Shown: piece after piece, positions 15,840 to 21,999 of the stretch
How positions within the stretch are numbered: position 1 is the stretch's first letter
Layout of the letters: the number at the start of each line of letters is the position of its first letter
Virus record (IMG/VR): IMGVR_UViG_3300021964_000620
Span: 1 to 21,999 of that record
Direction: 5' to 3' (one strand)
From: a virus
Length of the DNA stretch: 21,999 bases
The notes under the pieces: model-generated
Told to the model about the DNA's origin: nothing
The model's database searches: none
The model's input: only the letters and a program-made list of their open reading frames with translations
Program-made: the position numbers and the translations under genes

Positions 15840-15990
15840 TTTTTTCTTCTTTTAGTTGTTTAACTAATATTTTTGAATTTGGTTCTGGTGGAATATTAAA
15901 TATTAATTTTTCATTAATTATCTTATAATCCTTATCCACTTTCTGTTCAATATCATTTACGGTAACAACTATACTACTATTTATACTCAT
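15820..15990 (-). CDS. Possible 56-residue protein between the gp7-like gene and the fibre gene
   Basis: An open frame of 56 codons starts two bases after the stop of the gp7-like gene and overlaps the start of the next gene by 20 bases. It reads MSINSSIVVTVNDIEQKVDK, then DYKIINEKLIFNIPPEPNSK, then ILVKQLKEEKNGKTNN: a strand, a charged helix, a Pro-turn and a second helix, which looks more like a real small protein than random sequence. The same close packing is seen at other junctions. Against it, there is no good Shine-Dalgarno sequence, and the TATAAATA box at 15978-15985 lies inside its first codons, so transcripts from that promoter would miss its start. It would have to be read from the gp6/gp7 transcript. 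I recognise no family. Confidence 0.5.
   Translation of the reverse strand: MSINSSIVVTVNDIEQKVDKDYKIINEKLIFNIPPEPNSKILVKQLKEEKNGKTNN
15978..15985 (-). promoter_or_regulatory. T4-type late promoter box TATAAATA
   Basis: Exact TATAAATA on the minus strand, eight bases after the gp7-like stop codon and 139 bases before the ATG of the 221-residue fibre gene. The leader would be long (about 130 nt) compared with the others. It lies within the start of the possible 56-codon gene. Confidence 0.7.
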
Positions 15991-15992
15991 AA

Positions 15993-18599
15993 TTATGTCT
16001 TATCAAATGTAACATCAAATGTATTACCATCAACAGTATGTTGTGTAGCATCAAATGTTGTTAGTGTTTCATCAAATGTGTCACTTCCTAACACATAGAT
16101 TTCAGATGGTACTGCCAAATTAGTTTTTAATTTAAATGAAAAGTCACTTAAATTATTAGTTTCTCCATCAATACTACTATCTAATGTTCCAGTCAATCTT
16201 AAATCATTTAGTTGGTCAATTCTAACTTGATTAGCATAGTTATCACCTAAAATTAATTCGTTTATTCCTCTTAATGTAGGTCCTGCAGCTGGTACTCCAT
16301 ATTTTGTAGCGTTAGACCTTATTGTGGTTAATTCTTTTATAATACCTCCTGCAGCAACTAACTTGTAAGCTCTACTTAAAGTAACATCTCTTGTATTTGT
16401 TGTAAATAAGTCAGGTGTACTATCTGTTAAATCTGGATCAACTCCAAGTAATGAATTAGGCCTTAAAGAAGTTCCATCGTCAATTGTTCCAAGTCTTCTA
16501 CCAAAAACAGTTGAGTATAATATATTGTAAGTTTGGAATAACTGTTCAGTTATACCAGTATTGATACCAGTAACATTTCTCATTCTACCACTTAAAGAAG
16601 TTTCAATGTTAACTTGTCCTGTAAAATAAAAACCAGCAGAGTGTAAAGTTTTCTTGTAAGTATCTCTCCAGTTATTAATTGATTCGCCAACTTTAATAAT
16701 GTAAGAATAATCTTGGTACAATAAACTATCCTGTATTCTCATTGAGTCTTCAGAAATATGTCCATCTTGGTTAATAAAAATACCATCTGAAAGAGCTGTT
16801 GAGTTAACAGTTGATGTGGCAGTTGCTTGGTCAAAGTTTTTAATTGTTGCTGTTGCACCACCAGATGATGTTATAGTTACATCTGTACCAAATACTCCAG
16901 AGGCATTTGAAAGTTTTAAAATATTTGTATCAGTATTAATGTTTACAACTGTTGCTGTAACTGTTGTTGATCCATCGGATCCAATAGCACTTACAGTTTG
17001 ATTTGGTAAAAAACTTCCAGATACATTTAAAACAAATAAGTAAGTTGGTAAAGTTAAGGTTGGAGGAGTTGGAGATAATTGATAATCTGTTCCAAACTCA
17101 ATAGTTTTTAAAGTTAATACTTTTCCTATATCATTACCATATGCAAATATCGAAGCATCAGAACCACCTGATGATGTAATTGTTAATGTTGGTAATGATG
17201 AATAACCATTAGCGGCATAAACAATTCTTACATCAGTTATATCACCAACACCTGTGTTAGACTCTTGTACAATTTTATTTCCTGTATATGGATCACCTCT
17301 TGTTGTTTCATCTTCTAAAACAATGTGGTCATCTGTCGTTGATGTACTTTCTTCTTGTGTAAAACCACCATTAACAACTGAAACTTTTGCTTGGGCTGTT
17401 CCTGAACTAAAATTTACGACATCATTAATTTCATATCCAGTACCACCATCTTCAACATAAATTTGGTCTATTGATCCTGTACCTATAGTATCTACTTGAA
17501 TATTAGCGTTATTACCACCACCTGATACAACAGCAATATCTCCAGAATTATAAAATGAACCATCGTTTGTGATTGTTTTAGTATTAATTATACCCTTTAG
17601 TGTTAGTGTAATTAATATATCTTCATCTGTATTATCAACACCAGTTATATTTTGTCCACTGATAAAAGTACCAACGATAGAGTCTTTTCCTAAAACTAAT
17701 TCTACAACTTGATTTCCACCTATTAAAAATGTGTTAACACTTTCTACAATAGCTGTTGCCTCATTAATACTATCATTAAGTGGAACATTAGCTTGTGTTA
17801 TTGTTTGCCCCACTAAATTATTAGGATCAGTATTTCCTACAAGTGTACATCTAGCAACTCTTTGAGTGTCCCATTTACCATCTGAAGCTCTTAAAATATT
17901 TTCTTTAGGAAAAGTTATCTCTGCTTGTTCATTAAATAGAAGTTTAAAAAATATTTCACTTGCACGTTTTGTACCTTTTGCACGATATAGTGACTTTACA
18001 TTTTTTATTAATTTTCTTTTATCAATACTTGTATTAAGTGTGTTAGAAATTGTGTTTAAAAAAGCATTTCTAAATTTTGTTAAAAATCCTTGAATGGTTT
18101 TGTCTGGATCAGGATAATCTAAAAGTTGTTGAATGTTTTGTATTGGATTTGCTCTATATTTTAAAATAGTTGCTTCAGCAGCGGATGATGAACCTACAAT
18201 TAATTCACCTTCTATAAATTTATTTTGATGAGTAGTAAATAATCTAGCATTAGCATCAACATCTTCAATTAAAACTGTTGCTGTGGCACCTGAAGTTTGG
18301 CCTGTGATTGTTTCACCATTTATAAAATCACCATAACTTGTGTCTTCTAAAAGTATTCTATCATTAGCATCGTCACCTTTAACATTTGTTCCACTTAATT
18401 GTAAAAAATTATTTGTAGAAGTTTGTGTTTCTAATTGAATATGGTCTGGATCACCAATGTTGGTTAATGTAATTTCAGCAGACTCTAAAAAAGTATAATA
18501 TGCTTTTACAAATTCTAAAAATAATGGATGGTCCTCAAGTACAAAGTCTGGTACTTGTGAATTTATTAAGTTTGATATTTTATCTTTTAAATTGGCCAT
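15993..18599 (-). CDS. Baseplate wedge protein, gp7-like
   Basis: This 868-residue protein follows gp6 as gp7 does in T4 and is the usual 'gp7' of marine T4-like phages. Family marks are LINSQVPDFVLEDHPLFLEF at 11-30 with VKAYYTFLE (31-39), and SLYRAKGTKRASEIFFKLLF at 203-222. Beta modules of the form ITGQTSGATATV occur at 97-109 and a related one at about 130-145. 'DGGTGYEINDVV'-type phrases follow around residues 380-390, and the last 200 residues are predicted to be compact and mixed. T4 gp7 is 1032 residues, so this is somewhat shorter, and direct sequence similarity to T4 gp7 is not obvious to me; the name is given by position and by marine homologues. It ends two bases before the possible 56-codon gene. 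There is no clear ribosome site, so coupling to gp6 is likely. Confidence 0.8.
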   Translation of the reverse strand: MANLKDKISNLINSQVPDFVLEDHPLFLEFVKAYYTFLESAEITLTNIGDPDHIQLETQTSTNNFLQLSGTNVKGDDANDRILLEDTSYGDFINGETITGQTSGATATVLIEDVDANARLFTTHQNKFIEGELIVGSSSAAEATILKYRANPIQNIQQLLDYPDPDKTIQGFLTKFRNAFLNTISNTLNTSIDKRKLIKNVKSLYRAKGTKRASEIFFKLLFNEQAEITFPKENILRASDGKWDTQRVARCTLVGNTDPNNLVGQTITQANVPLNDSINEATAIVESVNTFLIGGNQVVELVLGKDSIVGTFISGQNITGVDNTDEDILITLTLKGIINTKTITNDGSFYNSGDIAVVSGGGNNANIQVDTIGTGSIDQIYVEDGGTGYEINDVVNFSSGTAQAKVSVVNGGFTQEESTSTTDDHIVLEDETTRGDPYTGNKIVQESNTGVGDITDVRIVYAANGYSSLPTLTITSSGGSDASIFAYGNDIGKVLTLKTIEFGTDYQLSPTPPTLTLPTYLFVLNVSGSFLPNQTVSAIGSDGSTTVTATVVNINTDTNILKLSNASGVFGTDVTITSSGGATATIKNFDQATATSTVNSTALSDGIFINQDGHISEDSMRIQDSLLYQDYSYIIKVGESINNWRDTYKKTLHSAGFYFTGQVNIETSLSGRMRNVTGINTGITEQLFQTYNILYSTVFGRRLGTIDDGTSLRPNSLLGVDPDLTDSTPDLFTTNTRDVTLSRAYKLVAAGGIIKELTTIRSNATKYGVPAAGPTLRGINELILGDNYANQVRIDQLNDLRLTGTLDSSIDGETNNLSDFSFKLKTNLAVPSEIYVLGSDTFDETLTTFDATQHTVDGNTFDVTFDKT

Positions 18600-18605
18600 T
18601 TTTCA

Positions 18606-20465
18606 TTAGTTGTAACTGCTTGTTGTGGTATATCCTACACCAGCATTTGCTGAACCTCCAACTAATGTGTCAGCTTCTACATTTACTGTGCTGTTTGCCA
18701 CATCAATTTCTAAAACTTGATTTCTTACAGGTACAATATCGTTTGAGTTTGGCTCTACTGTTAACTCTATTACAGTTGAAGCAACATCTCTAATATTTTC
18801 TATTGAAGAAATATTTAAACTATTTAAAACAATTTGACCAGTTGAATATGTTATAGTTCCTTGTGTATTATTTGCATATGTTCTTGTTTGACCAACTAAT
18901 CGGTATCTTCTAACATTACCTTCACCATCATCATCCAAATACCAAACGTTAGTTGCGTCACCATTTATTTTAAAACCTGATGATTGAAGAATACCTCCAA
19001 CGTTAGTTCTATGTCCTGTATGTGGATTGTAAAATGCGTTGTTGAAATTAATTGTATATTTTGTTGAACTGCCTATTGTAGGCAAAAAAGTTTTTCTAAA
19101 TTTAACTGTAGTAACATTTGATAAAATACTTTCATCTGTATCATCAATTAAACCAATCAATTTTGAATGTCTAAACATACTATCAAATTTCTGAAGCGTA
19201 TTTGCATTGTAATTTGTAATAGTGTTTATTACATCCGTTTTTAAAGTATCTAAAGATTTTGTTGTAGATTGTTCATCATACTTAACTGTTGTTGTTAAAA
19301 GAATTGATGTAGTTTCTGGATCAACAATTACAGGTGTAACAGAAGCAACTGAATATTTTTTAAGTTGAGTAACTATAGAACTTTTAGTTGTTTCTGTTAA
19401 ATTAGAACCACTCGTTGGTAAGATAGAAATATAAACTCGGCCATAAAAAGGAGTGTCGTTATCCTCACCACCCCAAGCAGAAACAGCTTGTGTGTTAGCA
19501 TATAATTGTTTAACTTTAATTTTATAGTCTTCAGTTGTTACTGCTCTATCTTGTGAAGAATAAAAACTAGGTGCATTTACTTTTATACTATCAACACTCT
19601 CTGGCTCTGAACCACCTTGTGCATTTGAATTTACTGTTACTGTAACATCAGTAAATCCTGAAATTGAACCTGCTAAAGTAAATGATGAAGCACCATTTGC
19701 TTCTGTCTTGTTGGTAACAACATAACTTATATTAATAATATTTCCATCATCTAATTTTTTTCCAATTACACCATCACCAAAATAAATTTCAAATTGTCCA
19801 TCTTCAGCTTCTTGTAAAAAATAAACTTTTGATGTATTATCTAATTCTGTGATTGAAGTAGCTTTAGTGTAAGTATTTGATGTTGTATCTTCAGCGCTAT
19901 TCTGTACAACGACTCTCATAGTCGTAGTATCGATTCTTTCTGATGGAATTAAAAATCTTTGGTCAACATCAGCAGCATCATAAGTGTACTGATAAGTTAC
20001 ATAAGTGCCCTCATAAACATTTAAACTTTGTGCTGTGTAAACACCATCAACTGGTGAGACAGTTGTGCTTGATGTTGTAACAAAATTATAAGTTAAATTA
20101 TCAATAGCTGTTGTAAATTTTGTACCTGCAGGTATTGTAATTGAAGAACCTGTACCATCATTAATTACTAATTTTAAATCAGCGACAGGTGCTCTAGCAG
20201 AGTTGGGAGTATATCCAACTAATTTTGCTAATGAAGCAACACTACTTCTTAATTGAGCTGTATCAATAAACATTTCATTGGCAACAAAATTAGCATTGTA
20301 AGCCAAATAGTGAGTATTGTAAGCAAGTAGGTCTAATAGAATTGCTAATGAACTTCCTTCAAAATCATAATCTTTAAATTCGTTTTGATTGGATAAAAAT
20401 CTTTTAAGTGAACCTTTTATATTTTCAAAATCTAATTCTGATATGTCTAATCTATGTTGTGCCAT
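18606..20465 (-). CDS. 6: Baseplate wedge protein gp6
   Basis: This 619-residue protein is gp6, the core of the contractile-tail baseplate wedge, which forms the inner ring by dimerising with its neighbours (the TssF/gpJ-like role). The signature DYDFEGSSLAILLDLLAYNT (32-51) followed by HYLAYNANFVANEMFIDTAQ (52-71) and LRSSVASLAKLVGYTP (72-87) is diagnostic. VTTEDYKIKVKQLY in the middle and NDIVPVRNQVLEID near the end (about 570-585) are also usual. T4 gp6 has 660 residues, so length agrees. It starts one base after the gp25 stop and its own stop lies seven bases before the gp7-like ATG, as expected for wedge genes made in fixed ratio. Shine-Dalgarno is weak (TAAGAT). Confidence 0.96.
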   Translation of the reverse strand: MAQHRLDISELDFENIKGSLKRFLSNQNEFKDYDFEGSSLAILLDLLAYNTHYLAYNANFVANEMFIDTAQLRSSVASLAKLVGYTPNSARAPVADLKLVINDGTGSSITIPAGTKFTTAIDNLTYNFVTTSSTTVSPVDGVYTAQSLNVYEGTYVTYQYTYDAADVDQRFLIPSERIDTTTMRVVVQNSAEDTTSNTYTKATSITELDNTSKVYFLQEAEDGQFEIYFGDGVIGKKLDDGNIINISYVVTNKTEANGASSFTLAGSISGFTDVTVTVNSNAQGGSEPESVDSIKVNAPSFYSSQDRAVTTEDYKIKVKQLYANTQAVSAWGGEDNDTPFYGRVYISILPTSGSNLTETTKSSIVTQLKKYSVASVTPVIVDPETTSILLTTTVKYDEQSTTKSLDTLKTDVINTITNYNANTLQKFDSMFRHSKLIGLIDDTDESILSNVTTVKFRKTFLPTIGSSTKYTINFNNAFYNPHTGHRTNVGGILQSSGFKINGDATNVWYLDDDGEGNVRRYRLVGQTRTYANNTQGTITYSTGQIVLNSLNISSIENIRDVASTVIELTVEPNSNDIVPVRNQVLEIDVANSTVNVEADTLVGGSANAGVGYTTTSSYN

Positions 20466-20466
20466 T

Positions 20467-20898
20467 TTATCTTACTCTTTGTAAAAATGTTGATACTGTA
20501 ATTGGTTCTTCAGTACCATTTACTAAAAATGATACCATAATGTTAACTCCATTTTTTGCCTCTTCTGGAGATATTACAATATCTTCTACTGATACCCTTG
20601 GTTCAAATTTTTCTATAGCAGATGAAATTCTATCTTTCATAACTACCATAACAGGATCAGTAATATGTTCAAATAGAAATCCTCTTAAATTACATCCAAA
20701 ATTTGAATTAAAAGGTCTTTCGTATTTGTTTGTTAAAATTATATTTTTAACAGCTCTTTTAATTGCCTGTATATCAAAAATCTTTGCAACATCCTTAGTA
20801 GAAGGATTTTTAGTAAAACTTAAATTCAAGTCGCTATAAATCCTATTTGAACGCTTACTTTTATTTGTTGTTGTTGCGTCATAGTTTGAGTAGGCCAT
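20467..20898 (-). CDS. 25: Baseplate wedge protein gp25
   Basis: This 143-residue protein belongs to the GPW/gp25 family (T4 gp25, 132 residues; homologous to TssE of type VI secretion). Marks seen: KRAVKNIILTNKYERPFNSN (47-66), FGCNLRGFLFE (67-77), and the EPR motif at 99-101 in KFEPRVSVEDIVI, which is needed for contact with the sheath and gp6 core bundle. Despite an old lysozyme annotation in T4, the family acts as a structural baseplate part that starts sheath polymerisation. There is no Shine-Dalgarno sequence, and a late promoter box lies only five bases before the ATG, so initiation from that transcript would be almost leaderless. It abuts gp6. Confidence 0.96.
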   Translation of the reverse strand: MAYSNYDATTTNKSKRSNRIYSDLNLSFTKNPSTKDVAKIFDIQAIKRAVKNIILTNKYERPFNSNFGCNLRGFLFEHITDPVMVVMKDRISSAIEKFEPRVSVEDIVISPEEAKNGVNIMVSFLVNGTEEPITVSTFLQRVR

Positions 20899-20903
20899 AA
20901 CAA

Positions 20904-20911
20904 TATTTATA
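20904..20911 (-). promoter_or_regulatory. T4-type late promoter box TATAAATA at gp25 start
   Basis: Exact TATAAATA on the minus strand with only TTGTT between it and the gp25 ATG. T4 late transcripts begin about six bases after the box, which here is at the start codon itself. Either gp25 is translated from a leaderless message, or this promoter mainly serves gp6 and gp7 while gp25 is read from the upstream unit. Confidence 0.7.
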
Positions 20912-20916
20912 TAGTA

Positions 20917-21216
20917 TTACAGACCATTTACTAATACATTTAAAGAACCTGAAATCATTTCACCTGCGTCAGCACTATCAGTTTGCCGTCCCCATGGTAA
21001 ACCACCAACTAATACATTTAATGAACCTTGATTTAAAGCTGCAACATGAGGAGTGCATGCTGGTGATGGTGGAAAAGGGTGTGCAACGGTAGGAGTGCCT
21101 TGTACAGCACAAGTTATGTTATTTGCTTTTACAGTTTGAACTAAAGACGTATCTAAAGAAGTAATACTCGAACAAATATGTCCAGTTGTTAAAAAATCAC
21201 CCTCTCTTACGGCCAT
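20917..21216 (-). CDS. PAAR-domain tail spike tip protein
   Basis: This 99-residue protein is a PAAR-repeat protein, the zinc-containing cone that caps the central spike of contractile tails (gp5.4 in T4; also VgrG tips). It begins VREGDFLTTGH with H13 and C15, and carries HPFPPSPACTPH with H46, C54 and H57, which are the likely zinc ligands. GSLNVLVGG (64-72) is repeated as GSLNVLVNG (90-98), as expected for the internal symmetry of the fold, and GRQTD-SADAGEMI (76-88) is the usual PAAR phrase. Whole length is one PAAR domain with no toxin or adaptor extension. Its start is supported by AAGGAAAAGG upstream, overlapping the end of the preceding small gene. It lies next to gp25, as in other marine T4-like phages. 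Confidence 0.93.
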   Translation of the reverse strand: MAVREGDFLTTGHICSSITSLDTSLVQTVKANNITCAVQGTPTVAHPFPPSPACTPHVAALNQGSLNVLVGGLPWGRQTDSADAGEMISGSLNVLVNGL

Positions 21217-21217
21217 A

Positions 21218-21367
21218 TTAACCTTTTCCTTGTCCGTTATACGCTTTCCAACTACGTTTTTTAGATTTATTCATTGATCCAAACTTAACACTTCGTTTTC
21301 TTTTAGATTGTGAAGTTGTTTTGTAAGTTTTTTCTCTTGCTACAAAGGTTTTACTTAATTTTGCCAT
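21218..21367 (-). CDS. Small, very basic protein of 49 residues
   Basis: A complete 49-codon gene fills the space between the PAAR gene and the 68-residue gene. It reads MAKLSKTFVAREKTYKTTSQ, then SKRKRSVKFGSMNKSKKRSW, then KAYNGQGKG. Its ATG overlaps the stop of the upstream gene (TAATG), TTAGG lies about eight bases before the start, and its stop codon directly precedes the PAAR start, with its own last codons providing the PAAR ribosome site AAGG. About one residue in three is Lys or Arg. I recall similar short proteins before PAAR in marine T4-like phages, but the function is unknown; binding of nucleic acid or of an acidic tail protein is a guess from charge only. Confidence 0.78.
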   Translation of the reverse strand: MAKLSKTFVAREKTYKTTSQSKRKRSVKFGSMNKSKKRSWKAYNGQGKG

Positions 21368-21573
21368 TATTTACCTAACTTTTTCTTTCTACCTAACGGC
21401 AATTGTATAGAAGACACAATTTTTTTGCCTTTTTTACTAATATATTCAAATCCAATCAGTTGATTCTTAAAATTTTCTTGTACTGACTTAACAGCCTTCT
21501 TAAAACTTGTGTTTTCTTTTTTTTCTTCTTGTCCTGATTCGTTCCAGAACAGAAACTCACGCATTTTTGCCAT
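21367..21573 (-). CDS. Small basic protein of unknown function (68 aa)
   Basis: This 68-residue protein reads MAKMREFLFWNESGQEEKKE, then NTSFKKAVKSVQENFKNQLI, GFEYISKKGKKIVSSIQLPL and GRKKKLGK. It has a short hydrophobic start, an amphipathic helix (about 24-38), then a strand pair and a Lys-rich tail. I cannot name a family. It is the first gene of the rightmost late unit: an exact TATAAATA box lies 30 bases upstream of the ATG and GAGGAAA is a strong ribosome site. It shares the TAATG junction with the 49-residue gene. Being co-transcribed with the spike tip suggests a virion or assembly role. Confidence 0.78.
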   Translation of the reverse strand: MAKMREFLFWNESGQEEKKENTSFKKAVKSVQENFKNQLIGFEYISKKGKKIVSSIQLPLGRKKKLGK

Positions 21574-21603
21574 AATTTCCTCATTTTTTAGTTAATTTTG
21601 TAC

Positions 21604-21611
21604 TATTTATA
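21604..21611 (-). promoter_or_regulatory. T4-type late promoter box TATAAATA, start of the late region
   Basis: Exact TATAAATA on the minus strand, 30 bases before the ATG of the 68-residue gene, followed by an AT-rich leader of about 25 nt with GAGGAAA. It is the rightmost late box and marks the border of the leftward late region. Confidence 0.82.
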
Positions 21612-21706
21612 ACGGTTTTTGTTCTACTTTTGTTCTTTATGTGCCAAAACCTACGGTTCCCAACGTAAAAAAACGTCATTTTTTTGGTATTTTATCCCGA
21701 AAGTGC

Positions 21707-21734
21707 TTGAATTCCTTGCTCAGTCTGATATAGT
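21707..21734 (+). promoter_or_regulatory. Candidate host-type (early) promoter, rightward
   Basis: TTGAAT (21707-21712), a 16-base spacer and TGATATAGT (21726-21734), which is an extended -10 with TG one base before TATAGT. This looks like a promoter for the bacterial housekeeping sigma factor facing right, opposite to the late box at 21604. Transcription would start at about 21741, the first base of the next ATG. Confidence 0.5.
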
Positions 21735-21740
21735 AGCAGT

Positions 21741-21953
21741 ATGAAAACAACAAAAACAAATAATATGAATATGGCAATTGTTAGAAACGTTGCATATAGA
21801 CAAATCGGTAAAATAAACAAAAACATAAAAGAGATTATTGAAGTTGATAATACTCTTTTAGATATGATTGATATTAATATGAAAAATGCAATTAATAAAA
21901 TCATTAACAACTACAAAGTATACCAACAAACTGGTGTATTAAAAATTAAATAG
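21741..21953 (+). CDS. Small protein of unknown function, plus strand (70 aa)
   Basis: This 70-residue protein reads MKTTKTNNMNMAIVRNVAYR, then QIGKINKNIKEIIEVDNTLL, DMIDINMKNAINKIINNYKV and YQQTGVLKIK. It is mostly helical, Asn/Ile/Lys-rich, with no motif I can name. It is the first gene of a rightward unit and is followed after ten bases by another start with a strong ribosome site. There is no Shine-Dalgarno sequence before the first ATG, and in-frame ATGs at codons 9 and 11 are alternatives. A candidate promoter ends seven bases before the ATG, so a leaderless message is possible. An opposite-strand frame here is hydrophobic low-complexity sequence and is less credible. Confidence 0.65.
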   Translation: MKTTKTNNMNMAIVRNVAYRQIGKINKNIKEIIEVDNTLLDMIDINMKNAINKIINNYKVYQQTGVLKIK

Positions 21954-21963
21954 AAAGGACACT

Positions 21964-21999
21964 ATGAATATAACAGACTTTAACACTATGATGACTACA
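21964..21999 (+). CDS. Start of a plus-strand gene (cut by window edge)
   Basis: An ATG preceded by AGAAAGGACACT, a strong ribosome site, opens a frame of twelve codons (MNITDFNTMMTT) that runs to the window edge. The site lies directly after the stop of the 70-residue gene, so the two are probably one operon. Too little is present to identify a product. Confidence 0.6.
   Translation, partial: MNITDFNTMMTT

Noticed and set aside
20408-20839. Plus-strand frame of 143 codons opposite gp25
   Set aside because: It is antisense to the clear gp25 gene, has no ribosome site, and shows no domain-like pattern.
21692-21910. Minus-strand frame of 72 codons, very hydrophobic, like a membrane protein
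   Set aside because: It lies opposite the 70-residue plus-strand gene, has no ribosome site or late box, and its Ile/Leu/Phe-only composition is what the complement of an AT-rich Asn/Lys/Ile gene gives.
1-21999. tRNA genes, CRISPR arrays, insertion sequences, phage attachment sites
   Set aside because: None seen: no GC-rich cloverleaf-like stretch, no regularly spaced repeats, no transposase or integrase frame. All gaps are under 200 bases.

Overview
This window looks like part of the late virion-morphogenesis region of a T4-like marine myophage. It is strongly AT-rich, packed with abutting genes, and carries recognisable homologues of the T4 baseplate wedge proteins gp25, gp6 and gp8, plus a gp7-like protein and a PAAR spike tip. 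The small fibre and structural proteins are of kinds common in cyanophages and pelagiphages (SAR11 phages). The low GC and gene content fit a phage of Pelagibacter or Prochlorococcus; nothing in the window decides which host. I see no tRNA, CRISPR array, insertion sequence or integrase.

Layout: almost everything is on the minus strand, so it is read from right to left. At the right end a short divergent region (about 21574-21740) separates the minus-strand late genes from two plus-strand genes (21741-21953 and the start of another at 21964). Leftward come two small basic proteins, the PAAR tip protein, gp25, gp6 and a gp7-like wedge protein. Next are a possible 56-residue protein, a small fibre-like protein, gp8, and a 2024-residue DUF4815-type protein. 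A block of small fibre or decoration proteins (7544 to 6028) follows, then a 531-residue glycine-rich adhesin-like fibre, a 64-residue protein and a basic Trp-rich protein. The left end holds three metal- or flavin-dependent enzymes (a prolyl-hydroxylase-like 2OG-Fe(II) dioxygenase, a TIGR02466-type dioxygenase, a flavin-dependent halogenase), a DUF6447 protein, and the start of another fibre or baseplate protein that runs off the edge.

How it works together: exact copies of the T4 late-promoter box TATAAATA occur seven times, all on the minus strand and all at gene boundaries. They divide the region into late transcription units: the spike tip unit, gp25-gp6-gp7, the 221-residue fibre protein, gp8 to the 182-residue fibre protein, the fibre/enzyme unit, and the DUF6447/fibre unit. 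The enzymes sit inside a tail-protein unit and are translationally coupled, so they are expected to be made late, with the tail proteins.

The most notable items are the late-expressed halogenase plus two-dioxygenase cassette next to a Trp-rich protein; a palindromic C-terminal coding tag (FAIAQA[IV]ALG) shared by two fibre proteins that also forms an RNA hairpin with compensating synonymous changes and lies directly before a late promoter; and several short genes that are easily missed.
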